Source: Coriobacteriia bacterium
Lineage (GTDB): Bacteria > Actinomycetota > Coriobacteriia > WRKU01 > WQUG01
DNA length: 39,661 bases
Direction of reading: 5' to 3'
Assembly (NCBI GenBank): GCA_009778715.1
Contig: WRFR01000015.1
Coordinates: 1-39,661 of the forward strand
Each line of letters begins with the position of its first letter. The stretch's first letter is position 1. The notes under the pieces were generated by a model, which worked only from the letters and a program-made list of their open reading frames with translations, ran no database searches and was not told where the DNA came from. Made by a program: the position numbers and the translations under genes. This document shows, piece after piece, positions 24,110 to 32,371 of the stretch.

Positions 24110-25192
24110 ATGAGTTCACACTATGGCACGAATCTGAAAGTTTCGCTTTTTGGGCAGTCGCATTCAGCGGCGATCGGTGTCGTGATTGATGGATTGCCGG
24201 CAGGACTGCCGGTAGATCTGGAGGAGCTGCAGGCGTTTCTGGCGCGGCGCGCGCCCGGGCAGGGGAACCACACGACCGCGCGTCATGAGTCTGACACGCC
24301 CGAAGTTCTCTCGGGACTGGTGGATGGCCTGACCTGTGGGGCGCCGCTGGCGGTCCTTATCCGCAACACAGACGTCCGCACGCAGGACTATGCGGAGCTG
24401 CTCGATATCCCTCGGCCCTCGCACGCTGACTATCCGGCTGAGGTCAAGTACCACGGTTTCCAGGATCATACGGGCGGGGGACACTTCTCCGGCCGTCTGA
24501 CAGCGCCGCTCTGTATTGCGGGCGGCATCTGCCTGCAAGCGCTTAAGGCGCGTGGGATTCTGGTCGGTGCTCACCTTGCGAGGGTCGGTGCTGTTGAAGA
24601 CCGTGCTTTTGATCTGGTACAGGTTTCATCTGAGGACTTCGAGCAGGTCGCCCGCCATAAACTGCCCACGCTTGATGAGGCGGCGGACTCTGTGATGCTG
24701 GCAGAGGTCGAGGCGGCAGCCGCAGAGGGGGACTCGATCGGCGGTGTAATCGAATGCGCGGCAGTCGGCCTGCCTGCTGGGATTGGGGATCCGCTCTTCG
24801 AGGGCATCGATAACCGTATTGCCCAAGCGATCTTTGGGATACCGGCGGTCAAGGGCCTTGAGTTCGGTAATGGTTTTGCAGCGGCGCAACTGCGCGGCTC
24901 ACAGAATAATGACGCATTTTACTTTGACGCAGATGGTGACGTGAGGACGCGCACCAACAACAGCGGGGGCATTCTTGGTGGCCTTACAACCGGCATGCCG
25001 CTCATCGTGCGGGTGGCTTTCAAGCCGACCCCGTCAATCGCGCAAGAGCAGGAGAGCGTGAACCTTGCCACAGGTGAGTCGACCACTCTCTCAATCAAAG
25101 GACGCCATGACCCCTGCATCGCCGTCCGTGCCGTCCCCGTGGTGGAAGCGGCTGTAGCGCTTGCTCTCTACGATGCTCAGCTGGATAGCTGA
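24110..25192 (+). CDS. aroC: Chorismate synthase
   Basis: This 360-residue, FMN-dependent enzyme catalyses elimination of phosphate from EPSP to give chorismate. Signatures are LFGQSHSAAIGVVIDGLPAG at the N-terminus, RRAPGQGNHTTARHESD near residue 47 (FMN and phosphate binding), TNNSGGILGGLTTGMPL near 282 and GRHDPCIAVRAVPVVEA near 332. It appears complete. ATG 24110 has GAGAAGGG upstream. The stop codon lies inside an 18-bp-arm palindrome that probably ends the operon. Confidence 0.96.
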   Translation: MSSHYGTNLKVSLFGQSHSAAIGVVIDGLPAGLPVDLEELQAFLARRAPGQGNHTTARHESDTPEVLSGLVDGLTCGAPLAVLIRNTDVRTQDYAELLDIPRPSHADYPAEVKYHGFQDHTGGGHFSGRLTAPLCIAGGICLQALKARGILVGAHLARVGAVEDRAFDLVQVSSEDFEQVARHKLPTLDEAADSVMLAEVEAAAAEGDSIGGVIECAAVGLPAGIGDPLFEGIDNRIAQAIFGIPAVKGLEFGNGFAAAQLRGSQNNDAFYFDADGDVRTRTNNSGGILGGLTTGMPLIVRVAFKPTPSIAQEQESVNLATGESTTLSIKGRHDPCIAVRAVPVVEAAVALALYDAQLDS

Positions 25193-25221
25193 CAAACACC
25201 CCAGGGGTGCTTGTCAGCTAT
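25185..25221 (+). terminator. Palindrome containing the aroC stop codon; probable operon terminator
   Basis: Arms of 18 bases (25185-25202 and 25204-25221) match with one mismatch around a single central A, so the real loop takes in the top C-G pairs. It starts within the last aroC codons and contains the stop. The downstream sequence is only mildly T-rich. A TGACAAA stretch running into ACCCC is shared with the palindrome at the end of hisA. Confidence 0.6.
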
Positions 25222-25371
25222 TTGTCGCTTTTGTACCAAATTTACAGTTGTGTGGTCGAAAATTTCTCCTTTTCGTCGAAAACTGCTCATTTTAGCCTCT
25301 AATTGACAAAAACCCACCACACATCCGAAAATTCGATGCAAAAAGTTTGGATAGAGGGGCGATGTTGCTTG
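25222..25371. other. Converging intergenic region with GTCGAAAA repeats
   Basis: The gap between aroC and the convergent metallopeptidase gene holds two copies of GTCGAAAA (about 25255 and 25276), a weak long-range inverted pair (25249-25256 with 25316-25323) and a lone TTGACAAAAACCCACC segment that resembles one arm of the aroC/hisA palindromes. No gene is seen. Confidence 0.35.
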
Positions 25372-25920
25372 TCACCAGAGGTGGATGTCACGCAAGGCTT
25401 TGCGGCGGGTACGATAATCAGGGAGCTGCCGCCCTACCAGCGCCCAGAATGCGGGCGAGTGGTTGGGTTGCAGCAGGTGGCAGAGCTCGTGGACGACCAC
25501 ATAGTCACGGAGTTCTTCGCTGACGCGCATAAGCTGGCAGTTCAGGCTGATCGTGCGGGTGCCGGAAGCGCAAGAACCCCAGCGTGAATGCTGGCAGCGG
25601 ATGCTCAACTTGCCCGGATCAACACCGATACGGGGCGCCCAGTAGTTCAGGCGCAGCGCTAGGTCGTGGCGCGCGGCCCACTTCCAGGAGGCGATCTCGG
25701 CTTCGGTGGGTGCGTCACCAGCATCAAACTGGCGCAGGGCCACGCGCCCCTGGGTTCGTGCGATCCAGGTGGCTTTCTCCTGCAAAAAATGCTCGATCGT
25801 TGCTTGTGGCATCTTCAGCGGCGCTCGCACGATCACTTGGCCATCATCGCGCACCTCAAGCGCGAGCGTCCGCCGCGCGCTGCGCCGTATTTCTATATCC
25901 GCAAGATCCATGTTCTCCAT
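25372..25920 (-). CDS. YgjP/DUF45-type zinc metallopeptidase
   Basis: This 182-residue protein has the arrangement of the YgjP-like metallopeptidase domain (PF01863). A beta-rich N-terminus precedes LSIRCQHSRWGSCASGTRTI, then VVHELCHLLQPNHS with the zinc-binding HExxH written HELCH, and the third His in the downstream PNHSPAFWALV segment. These proteins are soluble and of uncertain physiological role, often annotated as M48-like. It is convergent with the aro operon and divergent from the surface protein gene. The start may be ATG 25920, or ATG 25911 which has GGAG closely upstream; the difference is three residues. Confidence 0.87.
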   Translation of the reverse strand: MENMDLADIEIRRSARRTLALEVRDDGQVIVRAPLKMPQATIEHFLQEKATWIARTQGRVALRQFDAGDAPTEAEIASWKWAARHDLALRLNYWAPRIGVDPGKLSIRCQHSRWGSCASGTRTISLNCQLMRVSEELRDYVVVHELCHLLQPNHSPAFWALVGRQLPDYRTRRKALRDIHLW

Positions 25921-26062
25921 TGTAGCGGGTCGTCATCAGCTGGCGGTCATTTATTTGTGGGCTTCTTATGCAGAAAATCATATATCCAATAAATATTTCA
26001 ATCTCAAATATAAACCTATAAATATTAACTAATAAGAATTCTCAATAAATCACTAAAACGTA

Positions 26063-26071
26063 TGTTACAAT
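26063..26071 (+). promoter_or_regulatory. Candidate extended -10 promoter for the surface protein gene
   Basis: TGTTACAAT reads as an extended -10 (TG-n-TACAAT) in an AT-rich stretch (about 25975-26080), 63 bases before the start codon. No clear -35 is seen. A GTACG-TTA-CGTAC inverted repeat at 26091-26103 just downstream could be an operator or leader hairpin. Confidence 0.4.
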
Positions 26072-26134
26072 TTCTAGCGTTATGCTCAATGTACGTTACG
26101 TACCTTATTGGAAGATTCCAGGAAAGGAGAGCCG

Positions 26135-29100
26135 ATGCGAATCAGAACACGAGTCATCTCAGCTACAGTGATGCTTTCATTGCTGCTGTCGAATGTTTCG
26201 GTTTTTGCGTCTACGGCTGGCGCTGCCGCTTCAGTAAACGCAAACACACCGCTCCCCAAAGCTACTCCCGAATCAGGAACGCCGTTATTTAATAACGGCG
26301 CTTATCGTGAGTCAGCACTTACCTATACTGGTAAAAGCAACTACTATCTTGCAACGCGGAACTCAAGCTATCCGAATGGTTCAACCGTCTATGTAACCTT
26401 CAATGGCGCGAGCGGCAGCGTTGCCACGACCGGTACCGCCAATGGCTCGACGGTGTTCGAAAGTACGGTCGTCTATCTGGATGGCGGCAAGTATGCTGGC
26501 GCTACGCTCGCGAAAGCGAACAGTACCGTCTTTGTTGACGCGGGCACGTATACCGATACCAGCGTTGCAAACTATACTGATCTTTCCGCTTCTAACCTGG
26601 CGCTCATAGGTCTGAACCCTGGCGCTGTGGTAATGAAGCGTCAGCCTTACCTGAGGCGTTCTGGCGCGACCGGCACGCCGGTGCCCTATCTGGAGCGTAT
26701 GATCATTCACAACAGTGGCATGCGCTATCAGAATCTTATCTTTGACGCGGATGGCGCGGGTGCTCTCTCTAACGGCGCGACGTCTGCCACCTCCGCCACG
26801 CAGTGGAGCAGGGATGGCGGCGCCACTTGGATGACGTCAGGACAGGTGTTTGGAGGAAGCCGTGGCGGCGGACTCTTTACCATTCCGAGCGGCGCCAACA
26901 GCGTTCTGATCAGGAACTGCACCGTGAGAAATATGGGTGGCGCCGACCTATCAGTTGCCAACTATGCCGTCAACCTTGTTAATGGCAGCACCGGACAGGT
27001 CAACCTTGAAGGTCTGGCGGTCGAGAACTGCCGTGGCTCTCTGATGGATGGTTATCGCCTGATTAATATCGGTCCGGCAGCCAATGTCAACATCAGGAAT
27101 TTAACCTTCAATCAGGGCGGCGGCTCGCTACGTGACCCGATCTGGCTTGAGAGCCCCAACGGCTCGACAGCCGGAGTTGAACAGGCATCTGACGTGCGCT
27201 TTGACGGTGCGCTCAACTTCAATGGCTATACGGGACGTCAGCGCATTGGTATGCAGCTGACCAGCTTCAAGAATCTCACGCTTCCTGCGGGCTATCGCTA
27301 CGCGGTGTTTGCGACCGGTGAGATTCCGATCACTGCCTCGGGCATGACGACCACTCAGGTCCTTGTCTATAAATCACTGAGCGACTTTACCCAGACTTGG
27401 GCTGCGTCTGAGCGCAGCCAGCTGGCGGTGCTAGACACGAAAGACAACGCCTGGCTCGTGCGTCAGCCACAGGCTGGTTCGGTCACTGCGACCGTGGACC
27501 AACAGCTTACAAGCATCAACACGATCCTGACCCGTCTGGGGCAACCTCTCAGCACGACAGCGGCGCAGAATTGCCGCGGTTTGGTCACCAACGCCTTCAT
27601 CAAGATCGTTGCTGACAACGATGGCACGCTGCCGGGCTTTACGGTCCCGAGTAACACGCTGGGAACCGAAGCCGGCCCCCGTGTCTTTATCAAGGCCGTG
27701 GACAGCCCTGATGCGCTGTTCTCTGACCCGATCAACACTTCTGGTGGCAGTGGCGATACGCCGCTGGTGGCAGGCGCCCAGATCACGCTGAGCACACCAA
27801 ATAACGCCGACGTGCGTCTCTATAACATTGATTACAGCGCCCAGGCCCACTACACCCTGGAGGCAGCGATCAACGGGATCAGCTCAACTGAGCCGACCCC
27901 AACTCCGGTCCGTATTCCCGGATCAACCGTCGACACCTTTGCCAGCAGCCGTTTCACGGCGCTTGCGCAGGCGCTCACACTTTCCGTGCCGTTGGACAAC
28001 GGGGACGTAGAGGGTGACGATAATGGCATGATCTACCAGGTTCCAACAGACCTTGCTCCGTTTACCGCGACTGCCAAGGTCTCGCAGGCCTTTACGCTGT
28101 CAGAAGCTGGCTTTGAGCAGGTTACGCCCAGTGAGGAGTTTGCCGTTGATGACCCCACGGTTGCCTGGGAAAGTGATGACACCGGCGTCGCGACCGTTGA
28201 CCCAGAGAGCGGTCTTGTGACGGTGCTCAACGACGGGGTGGTAAATATCACCGCCCGTTCGACTGACCGCTACAATAACGGCGAGATCATGCGACCCAAC
28301 GCAACGTTTACGCTGATGGTTCAGCCGCAGATGGGCACGGTCGTGACCAATTATGTCAGCATCGACGGCAGTCAGCTTGCTGAAAGCAGTGTTTTGACGG
28401 GTAAAGTCGGCCTGCCTTTCGTGCTTGATCCGCTTGTCTTTGATGGTTACTATCTTCAAAATATCGAGGGTCCGACCAGCGGCGCCTTTGTTAATGGCTC
28501 CCTTGAGACGACCTTTACCTATGCGCCGATTCCGACTGCCGGAGACATTTTCTTCAATTCTAACGGCGGTAGTGAAGTGATCTCTGTCTGGGTGAATCCG
28601 GATGGTACGCTGGTCCGTCCGCCCGATCCGACCAGGCCTGGTTTTACCTTTGGCGGCTGGTTCAAGGATGAGGCTCTTACCATACCTTGGGATTTTGCCA
28701 ATGACAAGGTCTTTGAGCCCGTGTCTCCTGCGCCGCCGGTCACCCCGGTGAGGGCGAGAGCTCAGGCTAAGGCGCAGGCGCAGCCGGAGGCTTTGGCAGG
28801 TAATGCTGAAGCTACAAGCGAGACCGCGACAGTCACTCTCTATGCAAAGTGGATCGAAGACGTCACAGACCCCGGAACGGGCGGCCCTGGTACAGGTGGT
28901 CCCAGTACGGGTGGTCCTGGCGCCAACAATCCAAATAGGCCGGGAGGTAATGGGTCTCCTGTTAAGCCGACCGTGCCGGGCACGGGTGTGTTTGACACGG
29001 CAACGCCAAAGGCTCCGACCGCGAAGCTCCCAGCTACCAGCGATAGCGTATCGTCTACTCTGATACCTGTCCTTTTGGTTCTGCCAGCCGTAGCGGGCTT

Positions 29101-29143
29101 TCTCATTGCGATGAACCCACGTAAGCAAAGAAATGAGCGTTAG
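26135..29143 (+). CDS. Secreted surface protein with beta-helix-like region, Ig-like domain, InlB-type repeat and sortase-like tail
   Basis: This 1002-residue protein starts with a Sec signal peptide (MRIRTRVISATVMLSLLLSN, cleavage around 28-33). Residues about 75-330 are Gly/Asn/Thr/Ser-rich and look like a pectate-lyase-style beta-helix (YLDGGKYAGATL, LIRNCTVRNMGG). Around 647-728 lies a group 2 Ig-like domain (VAWESDDTGVATVDPESGLV). Residues about 803-905 form a Listeria-Bacteroides (InlB B) repeat ending VTLYAKW, split by an Ala/Gln-rich insert of roughly 40 residues. A Gly/Pro/Thr linker, LPATS, a hydrophobic helix and a basic tail complete a sortase-like signal; canonical would be LPxTG. 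The start at ATG 26135 has AAGGAGA upstream. It stands alone, with a terminator downstream. An adhesin role is inferred. Confidence 0.85.
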   Translation: MRIRTRVISATVMLSLLLSNVSVFASTAGAAASVNANTPLPKATPESGTPLFNNGAYRESALTYTGKSNYYLATRNSSYPNGSTVYVTFNGASGSVATTGTANGSTVFESTVVYLDGGKYAGATLAKANSTVFVDAGTYTDTSVANYTDLSASNLALIGLNPGAVVMKRQPYLRRSGATGTPVPYLERMIIHNSGMRYQNLIFDADGAGALSNGATSATSATQWSRDGGATWMTSGQVFGGSRGGGLFTIPSGANSVLIRNCTVRNMGGADLSVANYAVNLVNGSTGQVNLEGLAVENCRGSLMDGYRLINIGPAANVNIRNLTFNQGGGSLRDPIWLESPNGSTAGVEQASDVRFDGALNFNGYTGRQRIGMQLTSFKNLTLPAGYRYAVFATGEIPITASGMTTTQVLVYKSLSDFTQTWAASERSQLAVLDTKDNAWLVRQPQAGSVTATVDQQLTSINTILTRLGQPLSTTAAQNCRGLVTNAFIKIVADNDGTLPGFTVPSNTLGTEAGPRVFIKAVDSPDALFSDPINTSGGSGDTPLVAGAQITLSTPNNADVRLYNIDYSAQAHYTLEAAINGISSTEPTPTPVRIPGSTVDTFASSRFTALAQALTLSVPLDNGDVEGDDNGMIYQVPTDLAPFTATAKVSQAFTLSEAGFEQVTPSEEFAVDDPTVAWESDDTGVATVDPESGLVTVLNDGVVNITARSTDRYNNGEIMRPNATFTLMVQPQMGTVVTNYVSIDGSQLAESSVLTGKVGLPFVLDPLVFDGYYLQNIEGPTSGAFVNGSLETTFTYAPIPTAGDIFFNSNGGSEVISVWVNPDGTLVRPPDPTRPGFTFGGWFKDEALTIPWDFANDKVFEPVSPAPPVTPVRARAQAKAQAQPEALAGNAEATSETATVTLYAKWIEDVTDPGTGGPGTGGPSTGGPGANNPNRPGGNGSPVKPTVPGTGVFDTATPKAPTAKLPATSDSVSSTLIPVLLVLPAVAGFLIAMNPRKQRNER

Positions 29144-29207
29144 GCAAGGGTTAGCGGGAGGAAAATGGGCAAGGCGCCCAGCCCGCTTTCAATACGTTTG
29201 AGAAATA

Positions 29208-29241
29208 AAAGTGCCGGAGTGAGTTGTCTCTCCGGCACTTT
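29208..29241 (+). terminator. Intrinsic terminator after the surface protein gene
   Basis: Perfect 12-bp stem (29208-29219 with 29230-29241) with a 10-base loop, preceded by an A-run and followed by T-rich sequence. It lies 65 bases after the stop and could work in both directions. Confidence 0.8.
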
Positions 29242-29280
29242 GCGTTGTTTGTGTGTAAGACGCGGAGTAGAACTCATGTA

Positions 29281-29308
29281 TTGTACTTTGCTACTCTACT
29301 GTGATAAA
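29281..29308 (+). promoter_or_regulatory. Candidate promoter of the histidine operon
   Basis: TTGTAC (29281-29286), 16 bases, then GATAAA (29303-29308) resembles a housekeeping promoter about 105 bases before the hisZG start. The leader holds short hairpins (CAGCAA/TTGCTG near 29314 and AATGGTT/AACCATT near 29364-29390). I see no T-box consensus and no run of His codons typical of a leader peptide. Confidence 0.4.
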
Positions 29309-29414
29309 GTATTCAGCAAGCGATTTGCTGCGCGAGAGATTAACCGGTAAGAGATTTATACTAATGGTTTGTCCAAAGACGTAACCATTGAAGGGGCAAC
29401 GAAAGGACCATAAA

Positions 29415-31079
29415 GTGAACCGAGCCAAACAAGCTTTTCCTAAACCCCGGGGGTTTCGCGACGTATTGTTTACCGAAGCTGCCCAGCGCGAGGCGCTCTC
29501 TGCCTGCGTTGGGGCCTATTTCGCTGACGCCGGATATGAGTTGGTCGAGACTCCCAGTGTTGAATACCTCGAGACTTTGCGCAGGGGAACCAATTCTCCC
29601 GATCTTGAGCTCAGTGATACCTTTCGCTTTGTCGATGTTGATGGGCGCCTCCTGACTTTGCAAAATGATGTGACGATCCCATTGGCGCGCGTGGTAGCGA
29701 GCCGTTTCACACTGTTGCCGCCGCCCTATCGCCTGCGCTATCGCGCGGATGTTTTTCGCGAGCAGGAATCTTTGCGGGGCAGCGAGCGCCAATTTACCCA
29801 GCTGGGCATCGAGTGCTTTGGCCTGCCGCAAAGCGAAGGCGACAGCGAAGTGCTTCTGCTCGCGCTGGGTGGTCTGCGGGCAGCTGGGTGTAAGGATTTC
29901 GCGCTCCACTTAAGCGATGTGGGCGTGATCCGCGCTCTACTCGATGCGGCAAGCGACCAGGATGCCTGGCGCGCCTCGTTTGATGAAGCCTGGTATGGCG
30001 GCGACTTCATCCGTGTGACCGAGCTGATCAATGCCAGCGCGCTGCCGACAGCGTGCAAGGAGGCTTTTGTACGGCTCCTGGCGCTGCGCGGCGGTCTTGA
30101 GGCTTTGGACGAAGCCACGGAGCTGCTTGCGGCCTATCCGCTCGCCGGCGAAGCCCTGGCACGGATCCGCGCTAACTACCAGGCTTTGGCAGACGCTGGC
30201 TATGAGCGTGAGGCCAAGATCGACTTCTCTCTATTGCCTGCGTTTGATTACTACTCGGGCATGGTCTTTGAATTGTACGCGATGACCGCAGGCGGAAACA
30301 GCCTGGTGCTTGGCTCAGGTGGCCGTTACGATTCCCTGATGCAGCAGTTTGACCGTGAGCTTCCGGCAGCCGGTTTTGTCTATGATCTGTCACAGCTAGA
30401 GTCTGCTGCATCTAACAACGAACGATCTGGGACTGCATCGTTATTGCCATTAAAAATTGCGATCCCTAAAGGTAAGCTCTATGCAGATAGTGTGGCTTTG
30501 TTGGAGCAGGCGGGCGTATCAGTGCCAGGCCTGGATGATCCGGGGCGTACCCTGCGTTTTCGCACGGATCAATTCGACGTGATCATCGCCAAGCCGAGCG
30601 ACGTGGCGATCTACGTATCGCGGGGCGCCGCTGACGTCGGCATCGGTGGGCGTGACATCCTGGTCGAGGCTGACTTTCCACTCTTGCAGTTGTGCGACCT
30701 GCGTTTTGGCGCCTGCGAGTTCGTGGTAGCCGCTCCGGATTCGTGCCCGATGACACTTGATGAGATGAGCCTTGAGCTTGGCACGGTGCGCGTAGCCACG
30801 AAGTATCCTCGGCTGGCTCAGCATTTCTTTGATAGCCGGGGCATTCAGGTCGAGATCGTGAAGCTCAACGGTAACATCGAGCTGGGCCCGCTGATCGGCA
30901 TCTCTGATGTGATTGTCGATATTACTCAGACCGGGCAGACTTTGCGCGAAAATAATCTCAGGGTGTTAGAAAGGGTGCTCCCCTCGACGGCACGCTTTGT
31001 GGCCAATGCGGTCGCGGCGCGCACTGATGAGAGAGTAGCAGCCTTGGCGACCCGGCTGGGCGAATTGGTAGGGCAATAA
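29415..31079 (+). CDS. hisZG: ATP phosphoribosyltransferase: fused HisZ regulatory and HisG catalytic subunits
   Basis: This 554-residue protein joins two normally separate subunits. Residues 1-332 are HisZ, a histidyl-tRNA-synthetase-like domain: PRGFRDVLF at the start, RYRADVFREQESLRGSERQF around residue 112, FDYYSGMVFELYA near 278 and GSGGRYDSLM. After a short Ser/Asn-rich linker, residues 345-554 form a short-type HisG: LKIAIPKGKLYADSVALLEQ, the GIGGRDILVE segment and the PRPP loop DITQTGQTLRENNL near 501-514. Short HisG needs HisZ for activity and histidine feedback. The start is GTG 29415, eight bases after AAAGGA; the frame extends slightly upstream without a ribosome site. It overlaps hisD by one base and catalyses the first histidine step. 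Confidence 0.9.
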   Translation: MNRAKQAFPKPRGFRDVLFTEAAQREALSACVGAYFADAGYELVETPSVEYLETLRRGTNSPDLELSDTFRFVDVDGRLLTLQNDVTIPLARVVASRFTLLPPPYRLRYRADVFREQESLRGSERQFTQLGIECFGLPQSEGDSEVLLLALGGLRAAGCKDFALHLSDVGVIRALLDAASDQDAWRASFDEAWYGGDFIRVTELINASALPTACKEAFVRLLALRGGLEALDEATELLAAYPLAGEALARIRANYQALADAGYEREAKIDFSLLPAFDYYSGMVFELYAMTAGGNSLVLGSGGRYDSLMQQFDRELPAAGFVYDLSQLESAASNNERSGTASLLPLKIAIPKGKLYADSVALLEQAGVSVPGLDDPGRTLRFRTDQFDVIIAKPSDVAIYVSRGAADVGIGGRDILVEADFPLLQLCDLRFGACEFVVAAPDSCPMTLDEMSLELGTVRVATKYPRLAQHFFDSRGIQVEIVKLNGNIELGPLIGISDVIVDITQTGQTLRENNLRVLERVLPSTARFVANAVAARTDERVAALATRLGELVGQ

Positions 31080-32371
31080 TGATGCGACGAATAGTACTTG
31101 AGCAAGGGCAGCGCTTGACCGAAGCGCTTCTGGAGCGCAGCGGCGGGATAGACTCAGGCGTCGAGGACGCGGCGCGCCAGATCATCGATGAGGTTCGTGA
31201 GCGGGGTGACGCGGCCGTGCGTGAATATACCGCTCGCTTTGATGGCGTGACGCTGAACGAATTCCGGGTCACGCCCGATGAGGTCGCTGCTGCCTATGAG
31301 CAGGTCGACGCCTGCCTGCTGGAAGCCCTGCAAGCCTGCGCCGCCCGCATCCGGGAGTTCCACGAGCGCCAGGTGCAACAGTCCTGGTTCACGACGCCGC
31401 GCGATGGCGTGCTCCTGGGACAACAGGTCATCCCGATCCGCCGGGTAGGCGTCTATGCGCCGGGCGGCCGGGCAGATTATCCCAGTTCCGTACTCATGAA
31501 CGTGTTGCCGGCTGTAGTTGCCGGGGTCAAAGAGATCGCGGTGACTGCTCCGCCGGGCGCAAGCGGCATGATAGTGGCGTCGACTCTGGTTGCGGCAGAC
31601 ATTGCGGGCGCGACCGAGATCTACAAAATGGGTGGCGCACAGGCGGTGGCAGCTTTTGCCTATGGGACTGAAAGCGTCGTGGCAGTGGACAAGATCACCG
31701 GTCCGGGCAACGCCTATGTGGCCGCTGCGAAGAAACTCGTGCAGGGTAGCGTGGGCATCGACATGATCGCTGGCCCCTCAGAAGTACTGGTGCTGGCCGA
31801 TGACAGTGCTGAGGCGCAATTGGTCGCCATCGACCTGATGGCTCAGGCAGAGCACGACCCCCGCGCCGCGGTATATCTGGTGACAACGAAGGCCGCTCTC
31901 GTAGACGGCGTAGAGGCTGAGCTCGACCAGCTCCTGCGACAGACAACCCGTGCCGAAATCACGCGTGCAGCGCTAAGCGACAACAGTGTGGCGCTCATCT
32001 GCGCAAGCCTTGAAGATGCCCTGGCGGCGTCGAACATGATCGCCCCCGAGCACCTGGAAGTGCTGGTGCGCGAGCCGCTCGCGTTGCTGAGCAGGATCAC
32101 CAATGCGGGTGCGATTTTTTTTGGCCCCTGGACGCCGGAGGCGGTGGGAGACTACAGTGCCGGGCCCAATCACACCTTGCCCACGCAGGGGACTGCGCGC
32201 TTCTCATCTCCTTTGACTGTCGACGACTTTGTGAAGAAGTCGAGCATACTGTCCTACACTGAAGCCGCGCTGAGGGCTGAGGCTGATGATGTGATGACGC
32301 TTGCCGCTGCTGAAGGCCTCTGGGCGCACGGGCAGGCGGCGCGTCTCAGGGTGAAAGGAGGTGCGCGATGA
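31079..32371 (+). CDS. hisD: Histidinol dehydrogenase
   Basis: This 430-residue zinc enzyme carries out the last two oxidations, histidinol to histidine. Signatures are RVGVYAPGGRADYPSSVLMN near residue 122, DKITGPGNAYVAAAKKLV near 205, GPSEVLVLAD, AQAEHDPRAAVYLVT with zinc-ligand Gln and His, IAPEHLEVLVREPL with the catalytic Glu-His pair near 322, GDYSAGPNHTLPT and the C-terminal zinc His in GLWAHGQAARLR. All key residues are present and length is normal. The ATG overlaps the hisZG stop (TAATG), and the last bases overlap hisC (ATGA). Confidence 0.96.
   Translation: MMRRIVLEQGQRLTEALLERSGGIDSGVEDAARQIIDEVRERGDAAVREYTARFDGVTLNEFRVTPDEVAAAYEQVDACLLEALQACAARIREFHERQVQQSWFTTPRDGVLLGQQVIPIRRVGVYAPGGRADYPSSVLMNVLPAVVAGVKEIAVTAPPGASGMIVASTLVAADIAGATEIYKMGGAQAVAAFAYGTESVVAVDKITGPGNAYVAAAKKLVQGSVGIDMIAGPSEVLVLADDSAEAQLVAIDLMAQAEHDPRAAVYLVTTKAALVDGVEAELDQLLRQTTRAEITRAALSDNSVALICASLEDALAASNMIAPEHLEVLVREPLALLSRITNAGAIFFGPWTPEAVGDYSAGPNHTLPTQGTARFSSPLTVDDFVKKSSILSYTEAALRAEADDVMTLAAAEGLWAHGQAARLRVKGGAR

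Noticed and set aside
29244..29414. T-box or His-attenuator leader before the his operon
   Set aside because: No T-box consensus, no His-rich leader peptide and no terminator/antiterminator pair could be found; only small hairpins are present.
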